DNA from: Cryobacterium sp. SO2
Lineage (GTDB): Bacteria > Actinomycetota > Actinomycetes > Actinomycetales > Microbacteriaceae
Reading direction: 5' to 3'
Assembly (NCBI RefSeq): GCF_026151165.2
Contig: NZ_CP117849.1
Location: 1,550,001-1,614,000, forward strand
Length of the DNA: 64,000 bases
Made by a program: the position numbers and the translations under genes. Positions within the stretch are counted from its first letter, which is position 1. Each line of letters begins with the position of its first letter. Below the pieces are notes generated by a model. That model was not told the origin of the DNA. It saw nothing but the letters and a program-made list of their open reading frames with translations, and made no database searches. Positions 24,492 to 32,553 of the stretch are shown piece after piece.

Positions 24492-25079
24492 ACGGCTGCC
24501 CGGGGGACCAACGAGTACGAGGTGTGGGCGCGCGCCGTCGAGGGGGATGCGGGGGCGTTCGGGGAGCTCTTCGACGAGCATCGTGACCGGGTTTTCGGTC
24601 ATGCCCTGCGCGCCCTCGCCTCACGGCACGACGCCGAAGACGCCACGGCGATAGTGTTCCTGGAACTCTGGCGCCACCGGCGTCGGGTGCGGGTGGTGAA
24701 CGGCTCGGTGATCGGCTGGCTGCTCGTGACCACCAACAATGTCTGCCGCAATCAGGCGCGTTCGAACAGGCGCTACCGCCTGGCGCTGTCGAAGCTCTCG
24801 CCCGAGCGCTCGCATCCTGACCCGTCCGACGAGCTGGGGGCGGAGCTGGACCGTGACCGCAGCGCACCGAGCGTGCGCGAGGTCTTCGCCCAGCTGAACG
24901 CGCGCGACCAGGACATCCTCACGCTCTGCGTGCTGGAGGAACTGACCACCGCCGAGGCGGCCCTGGCCCTGCGCATCCCCATCGGCACCGTGAAATCGCG
25001 GCTGTACCGGGCGAAGAACCGGATGGCCGAGCTGATGCTGCAGAGCACGCCTGACGTGAGAGAGGGATGGAGCCTGTGA
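24489..25079 (+). CDS. ECF-type RNA polymerase sigma factor
   Basis: 196 residues from the ATG at 24489 rather than the longer frame from 24417, because the ECF promoter lies between. Region 2 (DEHRDRVFGHALRALASRHDAEDATAIVF, about 26-54, then LELWRHRRR) and region 4 (TTAEAALALRIPIGTVKSRL near 158-177) are evident, joined by an Asp/Pro-rich linker. It directs RNA polymerase to GGAACC-type promoters. The stop overlaps the ATG of the membrane-protein gene, which is in the position of an anti-sigma factor. Confidence 0.9.
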   Translation: MTAARGTNEYEVWARAVEGDAGAFGELFDEHRDRVFGHALRALASRHDAEDATAIVFLELWRHRRRVRVVNGSVIGWLLVTTNNVCRNQARSNRRYRLALSKLSPERSHPDPSDELGAELDRDRSAPSVREVFAQLNARDQDILTLCVLEELTTAEAALALRIPIGTVKSRLYRAKNRMAELMLQSTPDVREGWSL

Positions 25080-25642
25080 TGACCCCCGACCGCCACCCGG
25101 ATCGCACCGACGTTCCTGAGATGGACCCGGCCCGTGCCGCCGAGATCCGTGCCCTGCTCATCCGCACCGTCGCGGGCACCCCGCGGCCCCGCGTGGCCAA
25201 ACTCTCCCGCCCGGCGTTCGCGCTGGCCGCGACGGCGGCGCTGGTCTTCGCCGGCGGGGTCGGCGCCGGCACTGTGGTGGCCTATGACCGGCTCACGAAC
25301 GTCGTCGTCGCCGAGGACTCCAGCGGGCCCGAGTCCGCGGAGGCGGCGAGCGGCCTGAGCGGTGAGGCAGCGAGCGCTGTCGGCCAGGACGAGGCCGCGT
25401 CCGAGAGCTCCTCAGACTCAGATCTCTTTCTGTCGAGATCGGACGAGCTGACGCCGGTCCTCACGATCAACGGCCAGACCGGTTACGCGTACCTGAGCGA
25501 CCTTTATCAGGTGCGCATCGTGTCCCTGGGCGCGGTCGCCGATACTGCCGAATCCGAGTCCTCGATCGGGCAGATTCCGATCTACCTGGCCGACGGCGTC
25601 ACCCTGATGGGCTACTTCGATCCGGCCACCCTGATCCCATGA
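25079..25642 (+). CDS. Single-pass membrane protein in anti-sigma position
   Basis: 187 residues; the ATG at 25079 overlaps the sigma-factor stop (ATGA) and is preceded by GGAG six bases upstream. A short cytosolic N-terminus (MDPARAAEIRALLIRTVAG) precedes one transmembrane helix at about 42-64 (PAFALAATAALVFAGGVGAG), then an acidic Ser/Glu/Ala-rich linker (about 75-110) and an extracytoplasmic domain. No zinc-binding HxxxCxxC anti-sigma signature is seen. Role as anti-sigma factor is inferred from order and topology only. Confidence 0.75.
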   Translation: MTPDRHPDRTDVPEMDPARAAEIRALLIRTVAGTPRPRVAKLSRPAFALAATAALVFAGGVGAGTVVAYDRLTNVVVAEDSSGPESAEAASGLSGEAASAVGQDEAASESSSDSDLFLSRSDELTPVLTINGQTGYAYLSDLYQVRIVSLGAVADTAESESSIGQIPIYLADGVTLMGYFDPATLIP

Positions 25643-26439
25643 GGCTCCGGCGGGCGGGTGCGTGCGCGCTGCTGGCCGGTGCCCTCCTGCTCACCGGATG
25701 CGCCGGGTCCGCGCCCACGGACTCGTTCGGCTGCGGCATCGTGGTGGCGCCGGCCACCGCCGTGGTCGGCGAGGACGTGGTGGTCTCCCGGGCCCCCGCC
25801 GCGCCGGCGGAAATCTGCACCACCTTGGTACCGGGAACCAGCCAGACCATCGAGCTGCGCTCGGTCTTCGCCAACGACTCGGCCCGGCAGACCACCACGG
25901 TGACCGTGGCCGACGATGGTTCCTTCGAGGCGACGCTGCCGGTGCCCGGGGACATCCGTCTCGGCCGCGCACGGGTCACCGTGATCCCACCGGCCGAGTC
26001 CGACTGCACCGCGGCCGCGCTGGCGGCGGGTACTCCCGACGACTGCTACTTTCCGGGTGCCCTGTTCACAGTGGAATTCGCTCCGGACACCCTCACGCCG
26101 CTGCGGATCGTCAGCACCGACGTACCGATGCCGGCGCTTCCCGCGAGCGATGAACCGGCCGACTCGTACGCGCTCGCCGGCCCGGGGGCGCACGAGCTGA
26201 CTGTCGTGATCTTCGGTTCGGGATGCGCCTCCCGCCCGGCGACCTACCGGGACACCGCTGCGGCGGACAGCCTGGAGATCGTGAGCGAGGTGATCGTGCC
26301 GGCGGGCGCGGATGGCTGCACCGAACAGCTGATGCCCTGGGCCACGGTGATCGAGGTTCCCGACGGACACCGCGACTACCGCAGCGTCACCGTCGACAAC
26401 CTCGACACCGTCCCGCTCAACACCGTCCTGCTCGACTGA
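25639..26439 (+). CDS. Lipoprotein of unknown function (paralogue B of the ECF locus)
   Basis: 266 residues; the ATG at 25639 overlaps the previous stop by 4 bp (ATGA). The signal peptide ends LLLTGC (Cys near residue 21). Motif order matches paralogue A: CGIVVAPATAVVGEDVVVSR, IPPAESDCTAAAL, YALAGPGAHELTVVIFGSGC, ATVIEVPDGHRDYRSVTVDN. The two lipoproteins flank the sigma factor and its membrane partner, so they are probably regulon members or part of the signal-sensing assembly. Confidence 0.8.
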   Translation: MRLRRAGACALLAGALLLTGCAGSAPTDSFGCGIVVAPATAVVGEDVVVSRAPAAPAEICTTLVPGTSQTIELRSVFANDSARQTTTVTVADDGSFEATLPVPGDIRLGRARVTVIPPAESDCTAAALAAGTPDDCYFPGALFTVEFAPDTLTPLRIVSTDVPMPALPASDEPADSYALAGPGAHELTVVIFGSGCASRPATYRDTAAADSLEIVSEVIVPAGADGCTEQLMPWATVIEVPDGHRDYRSVTVDNLDTVPLNTVLLD

Positions 26440-26466
26440 CCCGGGCGAGAGCCCTCGACGTGAGTC

Positions 26467-26549
26467 ATGGGTGGCCCATTTTCGCTAGTCGAACCGGCTC
26501 CCGCACTAGCGAAACCGGGCCAGTCACAAACTTGTGCGCGGCAGGTGCG
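26467..26549. repeat. 83-bp direct repeat with internal stem-loop, copy 1
   Basis: Begins ATGGGTGGCCCATTTTCGCT. Within it ATTTTCGCTAGT pairs with ACTAGCGAAACC around a 15-base loop. A near-identical copy follows after a 12-bp spacer at 26562-26644, differing at only a handful of positions. It sits between the convergent lipoprotein and terC genes, so a duplicated bidirectional terminator is one reading. Confidence 0.85.
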
Positions 26550-26561
26550 TCGCGCTTCCGT

Positions 26562-26644
26562 ATGGGTGGCCCATTTTCGCTAGTCGAACCGGCTTGCGCA
26601 CTAGCGAAACCGGGCCAGTCACAAACTCGTGCGCGGCACATGCG
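26562..26644. repeat. 83-bp direct repeat with internal stem-loop, copy 2
   Basis: Same 83-bp unit as 26467-26549; the TTCGCTAG/CTAGCGAA stem is fully conserved while the loop differs (CTCC versus CTTG). Conservation of the stem with change in the loop suggests the secondary structure matters. Confidence 0.85.
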
Positions 26645-26674
26645 GAGCTGCGCGGGGGCGGGGCGGGGTGGGGG

Positions 26675-27697
26675 TTAGTGCGAGTCCTTGGCCTTGGTGA
26701 TGGGCTGGCCTTCGACCTGGCCACGGTCGGCCTTGGCCGCGTCACCGCGGGTCTTGGCCAGGCTCGCGATGGTGGCCACGGCGACGGTGGCGCCGATGAA
26801 GACCAGGGAGAACCAGATCGGGATCTCGGGTACCCACAGGATGGGCTCGCCGCCGTTGATGAACGGCACCTCGTTGACGTGCAGAGCGTGGAAGACCAGC
26901 TTGAGGCCGATGAAGCCGAGGATGACGGCCAGGCCCTGCGACAGGTAGACCAGGCGCTCGAGCAGGCCGCCGATGAGGAAGAACAGCTGGCGCAGGCCCA
27001 TCAGGGCGAACGCGTTCGCGGTGAAGACGATGTACGCCTCCGAGGTGAGCCCGTAGATCGCCGGGATCGAGTCGATGGCGAAGACCAGGTCGATGAAGCC
27101 GATCGCGATGATCGTGAGCAGCATCGGGGTGACGAAGCGCTTGCCGTTGATCTTGGTGGTGAGCTTGTCGCGGTCGTACTCGTCGGTGACCGGCAATACT
27201 CGGCGGGCCAGGCGCACGAACATGTTGTCGGCCGGGTTGCCCTCGTGGCCGCGAACCTGCATGTAGGCCAGCACGAAGAGCAGGGCGCCGAAGAGGTAGA
27301 ACACCCAGGAGAAGTTCTCGATCAGGGCCGCGCCCACGGCGATGAACCCGCCGCGCATGATGAGGGCGATGATGACGCCGAACATCAGCACCTTCTGCTG
27401 ATAGGCCTTGGGCACCGAGAACGCGGCCATCACGATGAGGAACACGAAGAGGTTGTCGATCGACAGGGCCTTCTCGGTGAGATAGCCGGCGAAGTACTCG
27501 CCGCCGTAGCGCCAGCCGGAGACGATGCCGATTCCGACACCGAACAGCAGGGCCAGGCCGATGTAGAAGGCCGACCAACGGGCCGACTCACCGACCGTGG
27601 GCTCGTGCGGCTTGCGCACGTGCGCGAAGAATTCGTAGGCGAAGAAGGCGATCGTCACGGCGATGGTGATGATCCAGATCAGGGGAGTGATGTTCAA
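26675..27697 (-). CDS. TerC family integral membrane protein (Mn-responsive exporter-like)
   Basis: 340 residues beginning at a TTG (27697) with GGAG about 8 bp upstream. About nine helices; TerC landmarks are ALSIDNLFVFLIVMAAF (about 79-95) and VFAIDSIPAIYGLT (about 210-223), which hold the acidic metal-site residues. TerC/Alx proteins are associated with tellurite resistance and manganese export. The leader carries a yybP-ykoY-type element at 27732-27836, in keeping with manganese control. Lys/Asp-rich cytosolic tail. Confidence 0.92.
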   Translation of the reverse strand: MNITPLIWIITIAVTIAFFAYEFFAHVRKPHEPTVGESARWSAFYIGLALLFGVGIGIVSGWRYGGEYFAGYLTEKALSIDNLFVFLIVMAAFSVPKAYQQKVLMFGVIIALIMRGGFIAVGAALIENFSWVFYLFGALLFVLAYMQVRGHEGNPADNMFVRLARRVLPVTDEYDRDKLTTKINGKRFVTPMLLTIIAIGFIDLVFAIDSIPAIYGLTSEAYIVFTANAFALMGLRQLFFLIGGLLERLVYLSQGLAVILGFIGLKLVFHALHVNEVPFINGGEPILWVPEIPIWFSLVFIGATVAVATIASLAKTRGDAAKADRGQVEGQPITKAKDSH

Positions 27698-27731
27698 GGA
27701 GAGCTCCAGGGCATGGGGTATGGACGGAGAT

Positions 27732-27836
27732 CAAGGTCTCTTCCACCCGGCAGCCGATGAGGCTGTCAAGCCGGCGTCCCGGGACTCTTCGTTAAGTCCG
27801 TATTGACGGGTGCGCCGCGTGGGAGTACTCCCCTTG
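27732..27836 (-). ncRNA. yybP-ykoY-type (manganese) riboswitch in the terC leader
   Basis: Read on the minus strand, CAAGG (27836-27832) and CCTTG (27736-27732) close a P1 stem; AGGGGAGTA immediately follows the 5' strand, and GGAAGAGACC precedes the 3' strand. These are the conserved loop elements of the yybP-ykoY class, which binds Mn2+ and commonly precedes terC genes in actinobacteria. The element ends 34 bp before the TTG start. Assigned by eye; a covariance-model search (RF00080) would settle it. Confidence 0.75.
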
Positions 27837-27875
27837 CAGACCCAACAGTAGGGGAGCGTAGCTGGGAAGTTGCCG

Positions 27876-27895
27876 TGCACGAGGAACCTCGTGCA
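27876..27895. other. Short perfect hairpin upstream of the riboswitch
   Basis: TGCACGAGG and CCTCGTGCA form a 9-bp stem with an AA loop. It lies about 40 bp upstream of the riboswitch P1 on the minus strand, probably in or above the terC promoter. Role unknown. Confidence 0.5.
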
Positions 27896-27940
27896 GGAAC
27901 TCACCCGGCTCGAAACGCCGGGATCCTAGGTGCGCGGGCG

Positions 27941-27984
27941 AGGCGCCGTTACGCGGGTGGCGTGCCACCCGCGTAACGGCGCCT
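27941..27984. terminator. Perfect 21-bp palindrome downstream of the helicase gene
   Basis: Arms 27941-27961 and 27964-27984 are exact reverse complements with a two-base GT centre; the right-hand core CCGCGTAACGG recurs once more at 27988-27998. It lies 21 bp past the helicase stop (minus strand) and ahead of the terC promoter. Probably ends helicase transcription, although no U-tract is present. Confidence 0.65.
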
Positions 27985-28005
27985 GACCCGCGTAACGGAG
28001 ACGGC

Positions 28006-29859
28006 CTAGTAGCGGCGCGGCGGACGCTCGGAGCGGTCGCCCTGCTGCGGGCGGTCGTTGCGGCCGGCCGAGGCGCCGTTGTCGGCGTGGATCTCGATCA
28101 GCTTGCCGCTGATGCGGGTCGCCGACAGGCGGTCCAGCACCTCGCCGGACAGGTCGGCGGGCAGGTCCACCAGGGAGTACTCGGGCAGGATCTGGATCGC
28201 GCCGAAGTCCTCGCGGCTCAGGCCACCCTCGTTGGCAAGCGCGCCGACGATCTGGCGCGGCTCCACCTTGTGGCGCTTGCCCACCTCGATGCGGAACGAG
28301 GCCATGGCCCGGTTGCTGTCGCGGGAGCGGCGCTCGGGGCGTTCGCTGCGCAGCGGACGGTCGTCCCGGCTGCCCCGGTCATCGCGGCTGCCGCGATCGT
28401 CGCGGCTGTTGCGATCGTTCCGCACGGGGCGGTCGCCCCGGTCGCGGTCGCGGTGCTCGGTGCGCTCGCGGTCGAACCGTGCCGCGGCGCGCACGTCTTC
28501 GGGGTTGAGCAGCAGCGGCGTCTCGCCCTGGGCGACCACGGCGAGAGCGGCGGCCACGTCGGCCTCCGGCACGTCGTGGTGCTCGACGTAGTGGCCCACG
28601 ATGTCGCGGAACGCGGCGATGCGGGCGGTCTGGTCGAGCGCCGCGGTGATGGCGTCGTCGAAGCGGGTGAGACGGGTGGAGTTGACGTCTTCCACGCTCG
28701 GCAGCTGCATCTGGGTGAGCGGCTGGCGGGTGGCCCGCTCGATGGCGGTGAGCAGGTGACGCTCACGCGGGGTGACGAAGCTGATCGCTGCGCCGCTGCG
28801 ACCCGCACGGCCGGTGCGGCCGATGCGGTGCACGTACGACTCGGTGTCGATCGGGATGTCGTAGTTGATGACGTGGCTGATGCGTTCAACGTCGAGACCG
28901 CGCGCGGCGACATCCGTGGCGACCAGGATGTCGAGCTTGCCGCTCTTGAGCTGTTCAACCGTGCGCTCGCGCTGCACCTGGGGAACGTCGCCGTTGATAG
29001 CCGTGGCGGAGTAGCCGCGCGCGCGCAGCTTCTCGGCGAGCGTCTCGGTCTCGTTCTTGGTGCGGGTGAAGACGATCATGCCTTCGAAGTTCTCCACCTC
29101 GAGGATGCGGGTGAGCGCGTCGACCTTCTGCGGGTAGGAGACCAGCAGGTAGCGCTGGGTGGTGTTGACCGAGGTCGTGGTCTTGTTCTTGACCGTGATC
29201 TCTTCGGGGTCGTTCAGGTATTGCTTGGAGATGCGGCGGATCGACGCGGGCATCGTGGCCGAGAACAGGGCCACCTGCTTGTCGTCCGGGGTGTCGGCGA
29301 GGATCGTCTCGACGTCTTCGGCGAAGCCCATCTTGAGCATCTCGTCGGCCTCGTCGAGCACCAGGTACTTGAGCTGGGTGAGGTCGAGGGTGCCCTTTTC
29401 GAGGTGGTCCATGATGCGGCCGGGAGTACCGACCACAACGTGCACACCACGGCGCAGCGCGGAGAGCTGCACGCCGTAGCCCTGTCCGCCGTAGACGGGC
29501 AGCACGTGCACACCCTTCATGTGGGCGGCGTACTTCTCGAAGGCCTCGCAAACCTGCAGGGCGAGTTCGCGGGTGGGGGCCAGAACGAGCGCCTGGGGGC
29601 TCTTCTGGGACAGGTCAAGGCGGGAGAGGATGGGCAGCGCGAACGCCGCGGTCTTTCCGGTACCGGTCTGGGCGAGGCCCACGACATCGCGGCCGTCGAG
29701 CAGCGGGGGGATCGTGGCGGCCTGGATGGCCGACGGGGTCTCGTAGCCGACGTCTTTGAGGGCCTTGAGAACGGAGTCGCTGAGCCCAAGCTCGGAGAAG
29801 GTGATCGTCGCGCGGGCAGTGGCTGCCTCGGTCGGTGCAGTTGAATCAGGAGGCGTCAT
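28006..29859 (-). CDS. DEAD-box ATP-dependent RNA helicase (DeaD/CsdA-like)
   Basis: 617 residues from the ATG at 29859; the frame continues upstream to 30099 but that part is antisense to the neighbouring gene and has no helicase homology. Helicase motifs in order: Q motif with Phe-Ser-Glu-Leu (about 20), AQTGTGKT (about 62), PTRELALQ, TPGRI, DEAD (about 170), SAT, and HRIGRTGRAGR (about 340). An Arg/Asp/Ser-rich linker (RDDRGS repeats) leads to a C-terminal DbpA-type RNA-binding domain (about 520-590). Works in ribosome assembly or mRNA unwinding, often cold-induced. No Shine-Dalgarno; possibly leaderless. Confidence 0.93.
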   Translation of the reverse strand: MTPPDSTAPTEAATARATITFSELGLSDSVLKALKDVGYETPSAIQAATIPPLLDGRDVVGLAQTGTGKTAAFALPILSRLDLSQKSPQALVLAPTRELALQVCEAFEKYAAHMKGVHVLPVYGGQGYGVQLSALRRGVHVVVGTPGRIMDHLEKGTLDLTQLKYLVLDEADEMLKMGFAEDVETILADTPDDKQVALFSATMPASIRRISKQYLNDPEEITVKNKTTTSVNTTQRYLLVSYPQKVDALTRILEVENFEGMIVFTRTKNETETLAEKLRARGYSATAINGDVPQVQRERTVEQLKSGKLDILVATDVAARGLDVERISHVINYDIPIDTESYVHRIGRTGRAGRSGAAISFVTPRERHLLTAIERATRQPLTQMQLPSVEDVNSTRLTRFDDAITAALDQTARIAAFRDIVGHYVEHHDVPEADVAAALAVVAQGETPLLLNPEDVRAAARFDRERTEHRDRDRGDRPVRNDRNSRDDRGSRDDRGSRDDRPLRSERPERRSRDSNRAMASFRIEVGKRHKVEPRQIVGALANEGGLSREDFGAIQILPEYSLVDLPADLSGEVLDRLSATRISGKLIEIHADNGASAGRNDRPQQGDRSERPPRRY

Positions 29860-29923
29860 ACTACTACGGTAGTCGGTCGGAGTGTCTACCCCGTTCGGGA
29901 GGGCCAAATCCGTGCCCGCAAGG

Positions 29924-31056
29924 TCACGCCGAGAGGGGCAACTCCGCCTCGTCGAGTGCGGCCACATGCGCCTGTGCCGTGCCCGCGTTGGTCGCCCGCA
30001 CGGCCGCGAACGCCTGCTCCAGGTCGGCCACCAGATCGTTTTCGTCTTCGATGCCCACCGACAGGCGCACCAGGCCGGGGAAGATGCCGAGCCGGTCACG
30101 TTCCTCAGCGGACAGGTGCGCGTGCGAGGTGGTGCCGGGGTGCAGCATCAGCGACCGCACATCGCCGAGATGCGACATCCGGCTGAACAGCTCGAGGGAG
30201 TCGATCAGGGTGCGGGCATCCCGGATGCCGCCGCGCAGGGTGAAGCCGAACACCGAGCCGGCGCCCCGGGGATAGTACGTGCGGGCGATTGCGTAGGAGG
30301 GGTTCGAGGGCAGTCCCGGGTAGTCCACAGACTCCACCTCCGGCTGGGCGTCGAGCCATCTGGCCACTGTGAGGGCGTTCCGGGAGTGCTGGCCGACTCG
30401 CAGCGACAGGGTCTCGAGGCCCTGCTGCAGCAGGAACGCGTTCAGCGGCGACAGCACGGGCCCCAACCGCCCGGCGATGATCGTGCGGGTGTATTCGAGG
30501 TAGGCGGTGTTGCCGAACTTCTCCACCAGCGTTGGCGTGCCCGGGCCGCCGATGGGGGTGGAGAACTGTGGGAACTTGTCGGGGTAGGCGGCCCAGTCGA
30601 AGCTGCCGCCGTCGATGACGACGCCGGCCAGGGAGGCGCCGTGGCCGCTGAGGAACTTGCTGGCCGAGTGCACCACGATGGACGCGCCGTGGTCGAGCGG
30701 CCGGATCAGGTAGGGCGTGGACGCGGTGCTGTCGATCACGAAGGGCAGACCCTCATCGCGGGCGAAGGCAGCGATCTGGCCGATGTCGATCAGGTCGTTC
30801 TTGGGGTTCGGGATGGTCTCGCCGTAGACGGCGCGGGTGTTCGGTCGCACCCGGCGGCGCCAGTCCTCGATATCGTGCGGGTCGTCGACGAACTCCACCT
30901 CGATGCCGAACCGGGCGAAGTTCTCCCGGAACAGGGTCTTCGATCCCTCGTAGAGGCTGGGCGCCGAGAGGAAATGGTCTCCGGCCTTGAGGATGCCGAG
31001 CAGCGCCACCGTGATGGCCGCCTGGCCGCTGGCTACCAGGAGCGAGTGCTTTCCGA
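29924..31056 (-). pseudogene. O-acetylhomoserine sulfhydrylase-like PLP enzyme, N-terminally truncated
   Basis: From about 31050 down to the stop the reading matches Cys/Met-metabolism PLP enzymes: LLVASGQAAITVALLGILKA, GETIPNPKNDLIDI, SASKFLSGHG (PLP lysine), FLLQQGLETLSLR and a C-terminal RLSVGIEDENDL. The first 60-70 residues of the family, with the Tyr-x-Arg loop that completes the neighbouring subunit's active site, are absent. The open frame extends to 31240 but that portion is antisense to an oxidoreductase fragment. Probably inactive; originally methionine or cysteine synthesis by sulfide transfer. Confidence 0.75.
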
Positions 31057-31264
31057 GGCGCACGGCCGCGAATTCCGGTACGTGCAGACGACCCCCGACG
31101 ACCTGATCGCCCGGGGCCACCATCCGGGCTGGGTGGCCAAACAGGTCTGGTACGGCGAGGTCAACCATCGGGCGCGCCCCGCGGACAGCGCCGTCTTCGG
31201 GCTGCGGCCACGCACATTCACGGAGTTCCTCGCCGCCCACGCCGATACGATTCGTTCGTCATAG
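31045..31264 (+). pseudogene. C-terminal fragment of an NmrA/SDR-like NAD(P)-binding oxidoreductase
   Basis: Roughly 72 residues, starting VLSEAHGREFRYVQTTPDDL and running through HHPGWVAKQVWYGEV to PRTFTEFLAAHADT before a TAG at 31262-31264. This is the usual C-terminal end of atypical SDR (NmrA-like) proteins. The Rossmann domain is missing: upstream sequence is the opposite-strand sulfhydrylase gene. Both genes are cut at the same point, about 31045-31056. Confidence 0.7.
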
Positions 31265-31330
31265 TCACGACGCCGAGACAGAGACACCAGCGACAACACA
31301 GACACGACGACAGACAGGTGGGCCACACGA

Positions 31331-31588
31331 ATGCTCGAGCTGCGACCGAATTGCGAATGCTGCGACCGGGACCTGTCCCCGTCGGCCGACGACGTCTACA
31401 TCTGCTCCTTTGAGTGCACCTGGTGCGCCGACTGCGTGCGGTCGTTCCCCGCCGGCGCCTGTCCCAACTGTGCCGGCACCCTGCAACTGCGCCCGAGCCG
31501 GGCACCCCACAAGCTCGTGACGGCGCCGGGCTCGACACTCCGGGTGGTCAGCCCGGACTGCCGGCCCGCTGCGACACTGCCCAGCTGA
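31331..31588 (+). CDS. DUF1272 family zinc-ribbon-like small protein
   Basis: 85 residues. MLELRPNCECCDRDLSP with CSFECTWCADC and CPNCAGTL form three cysteine clusters (CxCC, CxxxCxxCxxC, CxxC) that define DUF1272 and probably bind zinc. The C-terminal 30 residues are a variable Pro/Ser-rich tail. Function unknown; probably cytosolic. It follows the oxidoreductase fragment. Confidence 0.88.
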   Translation: MLELRPNCECCDRDLSPSADDVYICSFECTWCADCVRSFPAGACPNCAGTLQLRPSRAPHKLVTAPGSTLRVVSPDCRPAATLPS

Positions 31589-31667
31589 CCGGGCCGCACT
31601 GGCGGGCGGCGCCGGACGGGCGCAGAATGACGCCATAGGCGTTCTGGCCGAGGGAAGGTCTTTCCTG

Positions 31668-32468
31668 ATGCTGTGGTTCTGGGTGCTTCTGGTACTCGCC
31701 GTGATCCTCCTGATCGTGCTGCTGTCGTTCTCGATCAAGGTGGTCACCCAATACGAACAGGGCGTGCTGTTGCGCTTTGGCCGCCTCGAGGGCGTGCTCA
31801 AACCGGGCGTGCACCTGATCATTCCCTTCGTGGACGTGATGACCCGCGTCTCCCTGCGCATCGTCACCCTGCCGATTGAATCGCAGGGCATCATCACCCG
31901 CGACAACGTCAGTGTCGGGGTCTCCGCGGTGGCGTACTACCGGGTCATGGACTCGGTGAAGTCCGTCGTGGAGATCGAGAACGTGCAGGCCGCGATCGAG
32001 CAGATCGCCCAGACCACCCTGCGCAAGGTGGTGGGCCAGCACGCCCTCGACGAGACGCTCTCGAACACCGAGGTGCTCAACGTGAACGTGCGGGAGATCC
32101 TGGATGCCCAGACCCTCGGCTGGGGTGTCGAGGTCACCCTCGTCGAACTCAAGGACATCCTGCTGCCGGAGAGCATGAAGCGGTCGATGGCCAAGCAGGC
32201 CGAGGCCGAGCGGGAGAAGCGCGCCAAGATCATCAACGCCGAGGGGGAGCAGCTCGCCGCCGCCAAGCTCGGCGACGCGGCGGACACGATGATGAAGCAT
32301 CCGATCGCCCTGCAACTGCGCAACCTGCAAACCCTGGTGGAGATCGGCGTCGACAAGAACACCATCGTCGTGTTCCCCGCGCCCCTGATGAGCACCATCA
32401 GCGAACTCGGCACCTTCCTCGCCAGGGAGACCAGGAATGCCGCGGTGTCGCCCGCCGACACGGACTGA
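31668..32468 (+). CDS. Slipin/SPFH (stomatin-prohibitin) family protein
   Basis: 266 residues. One N-terminal membrane hairpin (about 2-24), then the SPFH core starting VVTQYEQGVLLRFGRLEGVLKPGVHLIIPF (about 27-56), a KxxL-rich central part and a helical C-terminus with EAEREKRAKIINAEGEQLAA (about 182-201), a typical stomatin-like signature. Probably organises membrane microdomains. No NfeD partner gene is adjacent; the acyl-CoA ligase gene 85 bp downstream runs in the same direction. Confidence 0.9.
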   Translation: MLWFWVLLVLAVILLIVLLSFSIKVVTQYEQGVLLRFGRLEGVLKPGVHLIIPFVDVMTRVSLRIVTLPIESQGIITRDNVSVGVSAVAYYRVMDSVKSVVEIENVQAAIEQIAQTTLRKVVGQHALDETLSNTEVLNVNVREILDAQTLGWGVEVTLVELKDILLPESMKRSMAKQAEAEREKRAKIINAEGEQLAAAKLGDAADTMMKHPIALQLRNLQTLVEIGVDKNTIVVFPAPLMSTISELGTFLARETRNAAVSPADTD

Positions 32469-32553
32469 GCACCCGGCAGAACGGTGAGTGAACTGGCCGA
32501 GGTGCGCGCCGTGTCGTGCCCCGGCGCCGAACGGATCGCGGGAGGATGTCCCC

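Noticed and set aside
29860..30099. N-terminal extension of the DEAD-box helicase
   Set aside because: The extra 80 codons are antisense to the sulfhydrylase gene's 3' end and do not match helicases.
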